A DNA stretch of 64,000 nucleotides, from NCBI GenBank assembly GCA_030710605.1, contig CP092874.1, forward strand, positions 42,466,965 through 42,530,964, in the 5' to 3' direction. This stretch comes from Cordylochernes scorpioides. Lineage: Eukaryota; Arthropoda; Arachnida; Pseudoscorpiones; Chernetidae. Shown one piece after another: positions 40,391-51,499 of the stretch. The translations under genes and the position numbers were made by a program. Position 1 is the stretch's first letter, and each line of letters opens with the position of its first letter. The notes under the pieces were generated by a model. That model saw nothing but the letters and a program-made list of their open reading frames with translations, searched no databases and was not told the origin of the DNA.

Positions 40391-41392
40391 TGGGGTTCTC
40401 GCATTACCGGGCTATAAACTACATCTTGTGAAATATTTAAAATGTTAAAAGAACGTTTATATATCATATAACAAATGAATGTCCTCAAACCCTTAAAATA
40501 TCTGTGACAATTTTATTAGTTTTTTAATCATAAAATAGTGCATCTTTTTTTCTTTTAAAAATTTCAAAAAAATCCTTTAAACTTCATTTGAATATTTCAT
40601 AACAGAAGAATAAAGGATGTCAACTAAGGAGGGAAACAGACAAATCCCTCGATGTCACCTTTTGTCATTAGCATGAATAAATAAATAAAATTCACAGCGT
40701 TCAAATCCCTGGGAGGGCTTCAAAAAGCATTTCACAGCAAATATCCTCAAGGCTTTTTGAAATTACATTAGAAACTGTCACCCGAGGTGTCGCCATACGT
40801 GTAGCCGCCATAGAATAAATTTCCACCTAGGCAAAATTTTCTGTGTGCAATATTTTATTGAAGGTTGGGGAAAATTTCTGGATGAACATAGATATGCATT
40901 GAAACTATTTATTTACCCTAATTTTCATTTTCAAATTAAAAACTAATTCTAGAGAACCTTTTTTTATTAGAGATTTTTTTGGGATGATTATTCACTTATC
41001 AGTAGTGAACTCTTAATGGTTTTTATAATTTAATCTCCAGACCGCGCAACTCTAGTTACACATCATTTAGGGCTCTTTGGAGAATTCTATGGAAGTTATA
41101 TATTTTTGCCATTTTATAATCCTAAAATGTATTTTTATATTATCAAGAATATAATAAAGATTCTTATTTGCTTTTGCTTTCTAACTAAATCAATAAGGAT
41201 ATATATATGAGACCGATTTCCTTGATCAAGTTAAAAAATTTTGTAAGGTGGGGAAAGTGCGACTGTAATGCAGTGCCTCATGGATACCCAACCAACGACA
41301 ATAGCTCTTTTTACCCATCATGGATACTTATGGACTAAATTCAGTTTCCAGACCTTGTATAATCATGCAATATGATAATAAAATAATATATA
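40391..41392. other. AT-rich stretch, nothing recognised
   Basis: No coding sequence. A short CCTCAAGGC/GGGAGGGCTT patch near 40715 does not match family A beyond a few bases. Confidence 0.4.
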
Positions 41393-42695
41393 CAGAGGGC
41401 GTTGCATTTTTAAAATAACGTTTTTGCAATGCTATAGCTCGCGAAAAAGCACCCGATTCGCGTGATTTTATATTTATTCGAAATAATTAGCATAGATTTA
41501 TATTTTATCAGAAATCTATTTTCAAATATTCGAAATACCGAAAATTTTATGTGATTTTGTAAAAGGTTACGTTTTCAAACTTTCCGAGGACAAATACTCG
41601 TTTACCCAAATCATTAAAATTATGAAAGAAAATAATATATTGATATTACTAAGTTTACAATCAATCACATAATGGAGGAAAACAGAGAAAATGTTGATAT
41701 CTATGAAATTAAGCGAAAATATTCCTCTAAAAAAAGGTGCCTGAAAAGCCTTTAACTCCAACCAAAAGAAAAATAAAGGATATGGTTGTCAGAGAGAATC
41801 CACCTTCTCAAAGGAGCATTTCCATAATAACCAACGTACCACTTTCTACCGTTAACCGTATTATTATGAAAAATATGGGCTTAAAAATACATAAAAAGGC
41901 GAAATTTCATGTTTTAAAGCCGCAACATATTGAGGAACGAAAGACCTGCAGAAGGGCCCTTTATGAAAAGTATCTGGCAGGTAAAAAATGGAAGAAGGTT
42001 TCTACACTAGAAGAGGCATGGGTTTACCTCAATGATAGCAACCAACCCCGTGCCATTTACTACGCTAACTCTCAAATAAACTCCTTTCAGAACTGGGTCA
42101 AGCAATGCAAGAATGTTTCTCAAAGGGCTGCATGATCGTTTCAGTTTTCTGCTACAATTGGAAGCTTCCAATAAAGAAGGTGAACCCAAATGTCAATATA
42201 AATTCGCAAATCTATCAAAGACTTGTCCTAGACCCATTATTCGACAATGAGGTTCCGTTTTTGTTTCCAAATTACTCAAGATCCGTGTGGCTGCACCAGG
42301 ATAAATCCACGAATAATACATTACGTTCAACACGTCAATACCTGGACGAAAAGATGGATGAAACCAGCAATTCGTACATGCATTTTAAACACATTCCTGC
42401 AAAATATCCAGACTTGGCCCCTATGCTTTTTTTTTTGCTTTTGGCTGGCCTAAAACTGCTTTTTGATCTAGAAAAACCGAAGACGCTAGAAGGTCTCTAG
42501 AAAGTCTGAGAACGTAAACTTTTACAACATCACTTATAATTTTAGGCATTTCGAATTTTTAAAAATATTTTTTTTTATGAAATATGAATCAATGCTCTCT
42601 TGTTCTTTCGAATAAATATAACATAACGCGATTCGCGTGTTTCTTTCGCAAGCTACAGCGTTGCAAAATCGTTATTTTAAAAATGGAACACCCTG
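41393..42695 (+). mobile_element. Tc1/mariner transposon 2 (1303 bp)
   Basis: Inverted ends: CAGAGGGCGTTGCATTTTTA on the left and the complement of ACAGGGTGTTCCATTTTTAA on the right, both followed by AATAACG, with more distal GCTATAGCTCGCGAAA. Flanked by TA (41391-41392 and 42696-42697). Transposase in the same orientation. Confidence 0.85.
41737..42500 (+). pseudogene. Tc1/mariner transposase 2, frameshifted
   Basis: First frame (41737-42135): ITNVPLSTVNRIIMKNMGLK (helix-turn-helix), RRALYEKYL, then AWVYLNDSNQPRAIYYA with the first catalytic Asp. Second frame (42105-42500): RSVWLHQDKSTNNT with the second Asp, and YPDLAPMLFFLLLAGLK. At the third site relatives have Asp after APM/APS; here it is Leu. 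One frameshift joins the frames near 42110. Non-functional. Confidence 0.75.
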
Positions 42696-43484
42696 TATAA
42701 TATAATATTTATAAGGTTTTCGTAAAAATCCCTGTATTGATGCTCCTGTGCATTCTAGAGGCGATCCGATGAGGCCTCTTTGGTCTTGGGAAGGTCTGAC
42801 ATCATTCTATAGATAGTGGTTTTTATCATCAGTAATTATCTTACCCATTTAAAAGAGATTTTCTAAATTAGATAATATTTTTATCGACATCTTGTCAATA
42901 CATGCGAAAGTGAACAGTCTGCACTATTTTATAATGATATATATATACATATGTCATAATATATACTCTTCCAGGAATGGTAAAGCAAACCTAGAGTCAG
43001 CCCAGAGAGAGACGGGATGTAAAGTCTGGTCACTTGAGACAGCAGCGACATTCCAAGGAACGGCAAATTGGGCTCGTCCGTTAACACCTTGGGATTTTTA
43101 GGACAGTTGGGGATTGTGTGCGACACGAACGGCCGCCCGGCTGTTGCCGGGCCCGTTTCTCCCCCTCTCTCTCTGGTTGTCTGGGATTCCTCTTCCAAAC
43201 TTGTGGTGTCCTTATTTCTCTTTCCCCACCTTATTATATTGCCACATAAATATATTAATATATGTCTTAAATTTTTAATATATATAATTATGAAAAAATA
43301 ATAGAAAAAAATAGAAGATAAGTGGGTCAGTTGTTGATATTAAAAATGAAGAAGGCATCTCCTGTCCACGAGCACATGTGCTTTTATATATATATATATA
43401 TATATACAACAATAGTCTTTCTTGGGTATTTAAGGCCAAGGCTTTAAGGCTCGATTTTTCAAGAAGCCTCGCGGTCAAAAATCT
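42696..43484. other. No recognised gene
   Basis: Contains a patch at 42970-43240 with more balanced base composition (GACGGGATGTAAAGTCTGGT, GGCCGCCCGGCTGTTGCCGG) that is not repeated in the window and has no protein match I recognise. Confidence 0.35.
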
Positions 43485-43660
43485 TTTTGGTGGCAGTGGT
43501 ACAGCCTACTCCACGCTGACGAGCGCCAAAAGCGTGAAACGCGTTCGTGGATGACTTTCTTGATTTAAAAAGAAATTGGGTTGGCCAAATATCAGGGAAC
43601 AGGCTGAATCAATGTTTAGTTGATTTCTGTTCCACCAGATGGCGCTCTGCCTTCTGTAAA
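43485..43660 (+). repeat. Family B repeat with hammerhead
   Basis: GGTACAGCCTACTCCACG and a hammerhead (43510-43551), then CTTTCTTGATTTAAAAAGAA, GGCCAAATA, AGTTGATTTCTGTTCC and AGATGGCGC (43637-43645). The same order, including AGATGGCGC, is seen after the hammerhead at 53341. Confidence 0.6.
43510..43551 (+). ncRNA. Type I hammerhead ribozyme (minimal stem III)
   Basis: Stem I TCCACG (43510-43515), core CTGACGAG (43516-43523; the seventh core base is free to vary), stem II CGC/GCG with CAAAA loop, GAAA (43536-43539), stem III reduced to A-U and C-G around GC (ACGCGT), cleavage triplet GTT, stem I 3' strand CGTGGA (43546-43551), a perfect six-base-pair match. ACGCGT is self-complementary, so two transcripts could pair their stem III halves, as proposed for other minimal hammerheads. 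Cleavage is predicted after 43545. Confidence 0.82.
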
Positions 43661-43964
43661 GCACATGTGGTCCTTGCCAGGATATGCCATTTTTATTTTT
43701 AATATCAACACCTGATCTTTTTATTTTCTATCATTTTATATATGCATGGACACTATATACAATGAATATAGCGCCCTCTGACACCACTGGAGAGTTTGCT
43801 GGAGAATCGCCAGAGGGTCTCCAGCGACACCACTCATTTGGTGATCTAAGAAGAAAACGTAGATCGCGTGCTTCACCGCTGAGGTGATGGCGTGGTCCTC
43901 GAGAACAATATATAAATAACTATATATATATATATTCTGAATATAGAGCAATCCATAATACATT

Positions 43965-45190
43965 TATATTTTAAAAATAAGGCCTATTTTGGATTTAAAT
44001 ACGATTATTTATTTACCGATATTTCGATGGATCAATCTTCCATCTTTTACGAGGTGTTTTGCAGTGAAGCACGCAGCAGGTCGCGCGCCCCAGGTGAGCC
44101 ACTAGACGTCTTCTAAGCTTATTGGGCGATAAACCATCTAATATATACATTCTAAACAGAGTAAATATAATCAAAATAAAAAGTGATATATGTAAATGAC
44201 TATTGAAAATTAAGAGATATCAAATTAATTAAAGAAAAAAGTGATATATGTAAATGACTAATGAAAATTAAGAGATATCGAATTAATTGAACAAATAAAA
44301 TATCATGAAAATTGAAATAACTGTAAAATAAATATACAAGTAATAGTAATAGATATCCGATTAAAAATGGAATAAAATAACCATGTAAATAGTATAATCA
44401 TCTAAGAGGTTCTAAACTGAGTATATACATCTGGCAAGTCAATCTTTCTATTGATACTATTTTTATTTTCTAATGAGCTCCAGCTTTCTAAAAATAAACG
44501 GCAAACCTTTACCTGAAAGAATTAACCAACACAAATCCGCACTAAAGCGCCATAACCCGACATCTCTACTGGTAGATCATGCATTCAACAATAGTCACAC
44601 TCCAGACTTCGATCACACATCTATAATACATCAAAACATCAAAGAAAAACATTGCCGTTTATTTTTAGAAAGCTGGAGCTCATTAGAAAATAAAAATAGT
44701 ATCAATAGAAAGATTGACTTGCCAGATGTATATACTCAGTTTAGAACCTCTTAGATGATTATGCTATTTACATGGTTATTTTATTCCATTTTTAATCGGA
44801 TATCTATTACTATTACTTGTATATTTATTTCACAGTTATTTCAATATTCATGATATTTTATTTGTTCAATTAATTCGATATCTCTTAATTTTCATTAGTC
44901 ATTTACATATATCACTTTTTTCTTTAATTAATTTGATATCTCTTAATTTTCAATAGTCATTTACATATATCACTTTTTATTTTGATTATATTTACTCTGT
45001 TTAGAATGTATATATTAGATGGTTTATCGCCCAATAAGCTTAGAAGACGTCTAGTGGCTCACCTGGGGCGCGCGACCTGCTGCGTGCTTCACTGCAAAAC
45101 ACCTCGTAAAAGATGGAAGATTGATCCATCGAAATATCGGTAAATAAATAATCGTATTTAAATCCAAAATAGGCCTTATTTTTAAAATAT
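43965..45190. mobile_element. Palindromic Penelope-like element (1.2 kb)
   Basis: Arms of about 538 bp (43965-44502 and 44652-45190) are inverted copies that I find nearly identical where compared: AAATAAGGCCTATTTTGG, CGCGCGCCCCAGGTGAGCC, AGACGTCTTCTAAGCTTATT and the runs around ATTAAGAGATATC. Only about 150 bp in the middle is single-copy. The right arm and centre encode the PLE nuclease end, so the left arm is a reversed copy of the PLE 3' part. No clean target duplication seen. Confidence 0.8.
44500..44754 (+). pseudogene. PLE GIY-YIG endonuclease, C-terminal fragment
   Basis: KPLPERINQHKSALKRHNPT, SLLVDHAFNNSHTPDFDHTS and NKNSINRKIDLPDVYTQF. This matches the second half of the PLE nuclease; the GIY-YIG strands are missing. 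The listed start at 44473 reads through the reversed arm and is not real. Confidence 0.65.
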
Positions 45191-45479
45191 ATATATATAC
45201 ATATGAAAAAATAGTAAAAATGTGATATTGCCTTTTTCTTAATATATATATATATAGTCTTTCTTTTTCTCTATTCACTAAGTTCATTAACATCTTCATA
45301 GGTAATTGTCCTACTTTATTCAATTATGTAAATTCTCATATCCAATATTTACATATATTTCTTATTAAAATGATATATAATATAACTTAATTACCTTGTT
45401 TATACGTGTCAGTTAGTTGACGAAGAGCTTGCCCGAAAGAATTATTTAATAAAGTTAATAAAAGGTGTTGCGGCGTCTT

Positions 45480-45560
45480 ATGCTGTTTTATAACTTCCTA
45501 CTGTCCTTGCTGCGATAGAAAATATTTGGAGGGCCTGGCTCATCAATGGAGAACCCTTCT
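45480..45560 (-). repeat. Family A fragment
   Basis: TACTGTCCTTGCTGCGATAG, GGAGGGCCTGGCTCATCAAT and GGAGAACCCTTC: the family A core on the minus strand only. A PLE-hairpin relic (GACGAAGAGCTTGCCCGAAAG) lies just before it at about 45420. Confidence 0.6.
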
Positions 45561-45956
45561 AGTGGCTATATCTATAAGCAATGATAAAATAGCGTTATAT
45601 AATTTTAAATATCGATAAATAGATATGGCGTAATTTGTTCTTATTCTCGGCAAATTCATTAAAAAATATATTTAGAATTATAACTAGAAAATTAGTAATT
45701 TGCAATAAAATGCAATATTTTCGAAAGTTAAAGTTTTGCGGTCACTTTTAATTCTTTCAACATTTTTTCTGTCTTTAATGCAATTGTAAAACAGCCAGGC
45801 TCCGACTATAGCTTTTTCACTGCAATAAGAACAGAAGCACAAATGATGTCTATTGACAAAAAATACTAATATACTCTCAATTATTAATGCTATCAAAGGT
45901 ATTTTTATAAATAACTTTGAGCTTTAAAAGTTTTAATATAATATATTTGTATATAA

Positions 45957-46474
45957 AATGAAAGGATCAAGCACGAATGTTTCTTTTGTATACAATACAA
46001 ACTTCTACTGTCCTTACTGCGATATATTTTTTTCCATCGCAGTAAGGACAGTATAAGTTTGTATTGTATATAAAAGAAACATTCGTGTTTAAATCCTTTC
46101 ATTTAATATTTATAGATGGCGCGTTATTACTTTGTGTTAACTTATGCCTAAATGGCCATGTGCTTATTGTTTGCGGAAGAGCATTTCTCGATAAAAATAT
46201 TTATATGTAATTATACTGTCCTATAAGCTTATGTCCATAGTTTTCTTGAAACCCATTTATGAGATTCCACCCTTCAGTGCTGTGTAAATAAGCAGAATTG
46301 TTGAATACAGTATTAGAGCACTGAGAAGCGGTCTGGTGTTTTAAATTGCCAAAACCGCTGGGAGGGTTCACCGCTCTGATAAGCCAAGCCCTCCCAATAT
46401 AAATTTTCCATCGCAGTAAGGACAGTAGAAGTTTGCATTTTATATAAAAGAAACATTCGTGCTTGAATCCTTTC

Positions 46475-46478
<4 letters not shown>
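45957..46478 (+). repeat. Family A repeat with terminal inverted repeats
   Basis: Ends are inverted: AAATGAAAGGATCAAGCACG + AATGTTTC on the left and the complement on the right (about 46443-46478). Near the left end is a 90-bp palindrome (45990-46080) of two opposed CGCAGTAAGGACAGTA blocks, then AGATGGCGCG (46114), GTTTGCGGAAGAGCATT, ACCGCTGGGAGGGTTCACC, a core changed to GCTCTGATAAGCC, and a second GCAGTAAGGACAGTAG. Confidence 0.75.

Positions 46479-46524
<46 letters not shown>
46478..46524. repeat. TA microsatellite
   Basis: About 47 bp of alternating TA at the right end of the family A copy. Confidence 0.9.
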
Positions 46525-46526
<2 letters not shown>

Positions 46527-46974
46527 GCGTTATTGCTTTGTGATAATATATTTGTACTGGATCATTTTGTGATACGAGGTTTTCATTGAGATGGGAGAAA
46601 TGTTTACACGCTGATAAACATGCGTATATGTCATGAATTTCTACTGTAAGAATGATTAAAGCACGGCGTCCTATATTTCTATAGAATTGCTCTATTATAT
46701 GTCTTTATTATTGTAGATATGTATGGTTCCCATTAACTCACCCGCTGATGGATCTACGTGGATTTCCTTATATTGTCTTTCATTTTACCTTAAAAATCCA
46801 TGTATAAATTTAGCATTTTGATTTAAATATATTATATATTTTTTCTGATATTTTTTCATGTGCCCGAACATGTGCCCTATTATATTTTAATAGTATTATA
46901 TAATATTAAATATTAATATATATATATATAATATATATAATTATATTTAATTCAAACACAGATTAATTTTGATT
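46525..46974. other. AT-rich stretch, nothing recognised
   Basis: No coding sequence; short TA runs only. Confidence 0.4.
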
Positions 46975-47043
46975 TTATAAAAACATTTTGAAATGAACCA
47001 GGCGATAAGGAAGATGGGTGTCTTTATTATATAAAACGAGCAC

Positions 47044-47072
47044 AAGCTTTCGGGTAAAAACCCTTCTACAGG
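47044..47072 (-). ncRNA. PLE 3' hairpin, hammerhead-like
   Basis: Minus strand CCTGTAGAAGGGTTTTTACC + CGAAAGCTTG. Stem GGGT/ACCC and GAAA present; CUGUAGA in place of CUGANGA. Confidence 0.5.
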
Positions 47073-47189
47073 CGGCTAACACGTAGCAAGATGGATACCA
47101 ATGGCAAGAGCTTCTCAAATATATATAGCAGAGGTAATTTGTATAAACAGCGTGAAAAGAAAGAAGATGCAAAGTATACAAGAATGCTA

Positions 47190-47693
47190 TTAAATAAATA
47201 TATATGGAGAAAAGGCTCGAGATAAAATAGAAACTATTACATTAAAGCTTAAAAAAATACCAGCAAGGAAAACACCATAGATGTAGGGAATGTCTATTTG
47301 CCTATTTATGCTGTCGAGGTTTTTAGAGATAATAGATTTCAGCACTAATCGTTGATGCTGGTTGTGAATATGTAGGTAGTGAACAGTGGGATGGAGAAAG
47401 TCGAAGGCGTGACCAGTATCGGCTATATGCTGGTATATTAGGGATCTAGGGTCACAGTTAGATATATTGCGCTGATGCTCCAACACTCTAGTGGCAACTG
47501 TTCTACCCGTCTCACCCACATAAGTGGCAGGAAAATGCTCACAGCAGACGGAGTCAACAGCGCCAGAAGAGAGAAGGACGTCAGGTGGAGTACAGGACTT
47601 AGTGATTGGATGCCTTGAAGAAGTTAGTAGGTTAGGGCTATTATTGTAAAACATTCGAATTTCAAAAGGATTTAAGGGAACGGGCAATGTCAA
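47190..47693 (-). CDS. PLE GIY-YIG endonuclease, C-terminal part (167 aa)
   Basis: Open frame with VCCEHFPATYVGETGRTVAT + RVLEHQRNI, SLIYQHIADTGHAFDF, HNQHQRLVLKSIISKNLD and SINRQIDIPYIYGVF. The GIY-YIG core (TYVGETGR) and the Arg/Glu-bearing RVLEHQR helix are intact; one of the expected Cys pair reads CCEH. About 28 residues after YGVF may be read-through of normally non-coding tail. The start Met is arbitrary. Confidence 0.75.
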   Translation of the reverse strand: MTLPVPLNPFEIRMFYNNSPNLLTSSRHPITKSCTPPDVLLSSGAVDSVCCEHFPATYVGETGRTVATRVLEHQRNISNCDPRSLIYQHIADTGHAFDFLHPTVHYLHIHNQHQRLVLKSIISKNLDSINRQIDIPYIYGVFLAGIFLSFNVIVSILSRAFSPYIFI

Positions 47694-47901
47694 CAGACAG
47701 AGAGGAATAGGGAAGAGTACATATTGATCTGTAAATATGCGGTGGTTTCCGAGGAGCAGGAATATATGAATGTCTCTTAATAAAGAGGCAGCAGTGAGAT
47801 GGGAAATTATTAATTCATTTTCAATTTTTCTGAAAATAGTAAGGGAGTAGTGGGTATAGACACGTTTTGTGAGAGTTTTTACAATATTGATTTATAGGTA
47901 A

Positions 47902-48865
47902 CTAGCGGATGTGTACCCGGCTTCGCCCGGGTTTTATCCGAGTGAAAGTTTGCCTAACGAATATTATTGATAATAATATTCGGGAACACACAGAAAATTA
48001 TGATAATATAATTCGTTATGTCATATATTTATATAATGTATGAAATTTATTTTTCGAGCAAACATATCAACTTTCTCTACTGAATAGATTTTTAAAAAGA
48101 TATACATAAATAAAAATATCTAGAGATATACTACATGATCTTAGCCAAAAGGCCAAAAAACTATATTTTATATATAGAGATGACCTGGCTTCGTGTGTCT
48201 TCTGCTCGAGTGAATGTTTCCCCGGTAGAATTTTGTTCCTGCCTACTATTAATCATTATCTGGATTCGCACGTGGTCTGCTTTAGTGAATATTCCCCAAA
48301 AGAATTTTTTTATGCAATCAAGCATGATACGGCAATATTGTCATCTTCATTTCTGACTAAAAAATATTGTTGCTCGGTACTTGGTTAAATATAATTTTTC
48401 TTGGTTAAAGTGCGACAAAAAAACTCTTCCAGATTTAAATCTCTGTCCTGTTCAAATTTCAGCGAGATTAGTTACATATTGAGGGCGTGCATAGCCGACA
48501 AATATATATATATGTTCCCTGCTTCGCGCGCGCGCGCCCGATTTTTACCCGAGTAAAAGTTTTCTTAACAAATATTTGTTAAAACGATTCTAGCAAACAT
48601 CCAATCCCTACTGAATCTATACTTGTCTACACTCTCGATAATATTTCCCCGGTCCCTTGAAAAATACTCGATAAGTTGAAAAAAATCAGTATTAACTAGT
48701 CCACTCGGTAATTTGAAGTTGAAAAAATAGTATCTTGCCACCAACGAAGATTTGTAAATAACTGTATTTAGCGAATGTACCCGGCTTCGCACAGTAAAAG
48801 TTTGCCTAACGAACATTTGCTAAAACGATTCTAGAAAACATCCAATCCACCTATATATTGATTTA
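47902..48865. repeat. Cluster of three related repeat heads
   Basis: AGCGGATGTGTACCCGGCTT + CGCCCGGG at 47903, CCTGCTTCGCGCGCGCG at about 48513 and TAGCGAATGTACCCGGCTTC + GCACAG at about 48768 each lead into GTAAAAGTTT.CCTAACGAA. The last two also share TAAAACGATTCTAG.AAACATCCAATCC. This CCCGGCTTCGC phrase is common at the ends of RTE-type LINEs/SINEs in invertebrates. No protein is coded. Confidence 0.55.
48126..48154 (-). ncRNA. U2 snRNA 5'-end fragment (pseudogene)
   Basis: Minus strand GGCCTTTTGGCTAAGATCA, then TGTAGTAT, matches U2 snRNA positions about 11-38 (GGCCTTTTGGCTAAGATCAAGTGTAGTAT) with a two-base gap. The very 5' end and everything after the branch-recognition region are absent. 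It is a relic, perhaps a U2-LINE or U2-SINE chimera, given the repeat heads around it. Confidence 0.65.
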
Positions 48866-48869
48866 TAAA

Positions 48870-50789
48870 CGTATATAAATATAAATATTGTTATAAAGTA
48901 ATACTTAAAGCCTCCCCGCATAAGTTTCTTTTTTTTTTAGTTCTTTATAATGTATAAATATTGTTATATGCGTATAAATATATTTTTGAAACACTTAATT
49001 TTTTTAAAACATTTATTATATTTTAAATAAGATATTGTCACTTTTGTGAATTTGATAATTAAGTATTTATTTTTTCTCAATGAATTATATATATTAATTT
49101 ATAATTTCATTTTTGTTATCATCATCACATACAATGTAATTTTTTTATATAAACAAACGATAATAAACAACAGCAATTCGGGGCTCAAAAATCATTTATT
49201 ATGGTTAGCAGCTCCGTAAATAAAGATATTTTCACAACAACAATTAAAGTTGCATAATCATTTTTATAAAAGAACAGCAAATTAAATTAACAATTTAAAA
49301 ATATATATTTAAACATTACATTTTAACATTTAACACAAAAACGTTACAATTATTTCTTTAAATATATATTAATATTGAAATGCCAAGTATTTTTTACATC
49401 ATTGGAATATTATATTACTAAATTCTCAAATTAAATTCATTATACTTGGAAGACATTTTAAGCATTTTTACAATTTATAAATATAATTTCACCAGACACC
49501 GCTAGAGGCGCTGCTTGCGACTGAAAGTATAAATTTTGCAAATAAAATTGCAAAGAATATTTATTACAAATCAAATTCAAACCAGAAATCTTCCCAGTAG
49601 TATAGTAAATAACTTCCTAAAGTTTCACGGCGATTGGATAATCTTACCTTTTAAAAACATTCATCGTGTGAACAAACTAACATTCATCGTGTAAACAAAC
49701 CACGTGTTAATTATTAACCAATATTAAACAATCAAATTCATTTATCGTCGCGACCAGTGCTGCGCTCAAGCGGTAAAAGACTGAAACTATCGCTTGTTGG
49801 TTTTTATTTAAAAAAAAAAGCACATTAACTTTTTTAGTTTTTTGAATAGCCTTTATGTTAAAGAAAATCTTCAGCTACCTACATGCGAAATCTCATAATG
49901 ATTGATTCAGTAGATTTTGCGCTATGCGATAACAAACATCGATTTTGAATTTCATTTTTATAGATATAAGGATTATAATTATGAATTTCAATATTTTTTG
50001 CTAGGCTATCTTTTTTCAGGATCTCTCTTATTCAAAATTGAAACATCATCACTCGAATAGGTATTAGGAAAATAGCTCGGAATTCGATTTACACCGTCAA
50101 CATTACCTTTTCACGGTTCTGTTTTTTACTGGTTATTCTACATTAACCGTCACATCTATTGTTTGAATATATCTTATAAAATTTCTAATTATATACACTA
50201 ATGGACGAAACTTAAGGATGTGAAAGCTCCTTGAAGTCGCCGGTCGTCTATTTTTTATCGGAGACAGAGGCAATTTTGTTCACACTTGATTATCTCGTGT
50301 ATCTTCAATAAAGGTCACTGTAATATCTTTCCGAGTTATTGTCTGAATCCCGATAAACATGATGAAAGGTAAAACTGTTTAAAGATTTTTCATGAGTGGA
50401 TATATATTCTTTCAACCAATTTTACACACGATCATCACACCGCTCGAATTCCTTTCAAAATCTAGATATCGAACAAATGCAATAGTTTATTAATTCCCAG
50501 AAGTAACAAATGATGTGTTGATAGGTTCCCTTTAGAGTACGATAATAATTAACATGTGTGTATGTGTGCATATTCGACCGACTACAGCCACTCAACCAGA
50601 ACCCGAACAAAACTTTACCACACATTCGGTGAGTATCATAATCCTCTTTATGATAATTCTATCCTAGGTGTCGTCATACTTTTAAGTACGAAGAGTCAAA
50701 AATTACAATTTACAAAATTTCAAAGTTTTAAAGAGCCACAAAATATTTTCTTGGCAACAATAAATAGTACTCGCATAAATAATATTTAG
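48870..50789. other. AT-rich stretch without a gene
   Basis: No credible coding sequence; the 77-aa frame at 50556-50789 lacks motifs. A tail-like ATGATTGATTCAGTAGATTT (about 49897) resembles the LINE/SINE tail at 2090. Confidence 0.4.
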
Positions 50790-50868
50790 GTACGGAACTA
50801 AATGAGAGCCACAGCTTCACATCCAAAGAGCCACATGTATCTCGCGAGCCGCAGTTTGCCGGCCCCTG
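50790..50868 (-). mobile_element. hAT-like transposon end
   Basis: Minus strand CAGGGGCCGGCAAACTGCGG + CTCGCGAG, then ATGTGGCTCTTTGGATG: the typical hAT terminal phrase (CAGGG...GGCTC). The opposite end and a transposase were not found. Confidence 0.5.
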
Positions 50869-51199
50869 TTCTATTCCATATCTACCCATAGAATTTCACG
50901 TTTTTATATAAACTCTATCTCTAAATATCATTTTTTCTTTGTGACGAACTCAGACTTATTCAATTCGTACCAATATATTTGAAATGAGGGCGATAAAAAC
51001 GTGGTGATTTTCTTTTAATGGTAAAAACACAAGCTTTCAGGCAAGAATGCCCTTCTTCAGGTTACAACTTGGAAATATTTTAAAACTATGGATATGAAAG
51101 ATAGCCCAATACAGTAGGTAAATAGTTCAGCTGGGGAGATTGGCGAGGTAAAACACGTATGCGTTTACAAGGGCGTCGGGAACAAGTATCAGCGCCTAG

Positions 51200-51301
51200 T
51201 CCTTGAATCTTTGGTCTCGCACTGCACGCCCAGTTTTAACCGAAAAATCGACCTCCCACCTCAATACTCCGTGTTTTACCTCGCCAATCCCCCCAGCTGA
51301 A
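51200..51301 (+). pseudogene. PLE GIY-YIG endonuclease, C-terminal fragment
   Basis: YQRLVLESLVSHCTPSFNRK + IDLPPQYSVFYLANPPS, ending at TGA near 51299. Only the last quarter of the nuclease. Confidence 0.65.
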
Positions 51302-51361
51302 TTATTTACCTACTGTATTGGGCTATCTTTCATATCCATAGTTTTAAAATATTTCCAAGTT

Positions 51362-51400
51362 GTAACCTGAAGAAGGGCATTCTTGCCTGAAAGCTTGTGT
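51362..51400 (+). ncRNA. PLE 3' hairpin with hammerhead core consensus
   Basis: CCTGAAGAAGGGCATTCTTG + CCTGAAAGCTTG. Here the core reads CTGAAGA, which fits CUGANGA; stem II AGGC/GCCT and GAAA are present. Stem I is only about two base pairs by my pairing and stem III would rest on the self-complementary AAGCTT. An inverted copy is at 51033-51056. Confidence 0.5.
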
Positions 51401-51499
51401 TTTTACCATTAAAAGAAAATCACCACGTTTTTATCGCCTTCATTTCAAATATCATTGCGTGACTACGTCATGTCTGATCGTACCAATATATGTGTGTGT

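Larger units (their letters stand above)
46975..47900 (-). mobile_element. Penelope-like element, 3' part
   Basis: Minus strand: a decayed upstream stretch (47700-47900), the nuclease frame (47693-47190), then a 3' tail with the PLE hairpin at 47072-47044 and an end rich in ATAATAAAGACACC. No intact reverse transcriptase. Confidence 0.75.
50979..51477. mobile_element. Palindromic Penelope-like element with 14-bp target duplication
   Basis: Flanked by TCGTACCAATATAT at 50965-50978 and 51478-51491. Arms of about 195 bp (50979-51172 and 51283-51450) are inverted copies; only about 110 bp in the centre is single-copy. The plus strand encodes HQRLVLESLVSH, FNRKIDLPPQYSVFYLA (PLE nuclease end), then the 3' tail with the hairpin. 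The right arm carries about 27 extra bases before the duplication. So the PLE 3' end was inserted together with its own inverted copy in one event. Confidence 0.85.

Noticed and set aside
40201-40488. 95-aa frame with protein-level repeats
   Set aside because: Product of the 79-bp minisatellite; the unit length is not a multiple of three and unit frames change.
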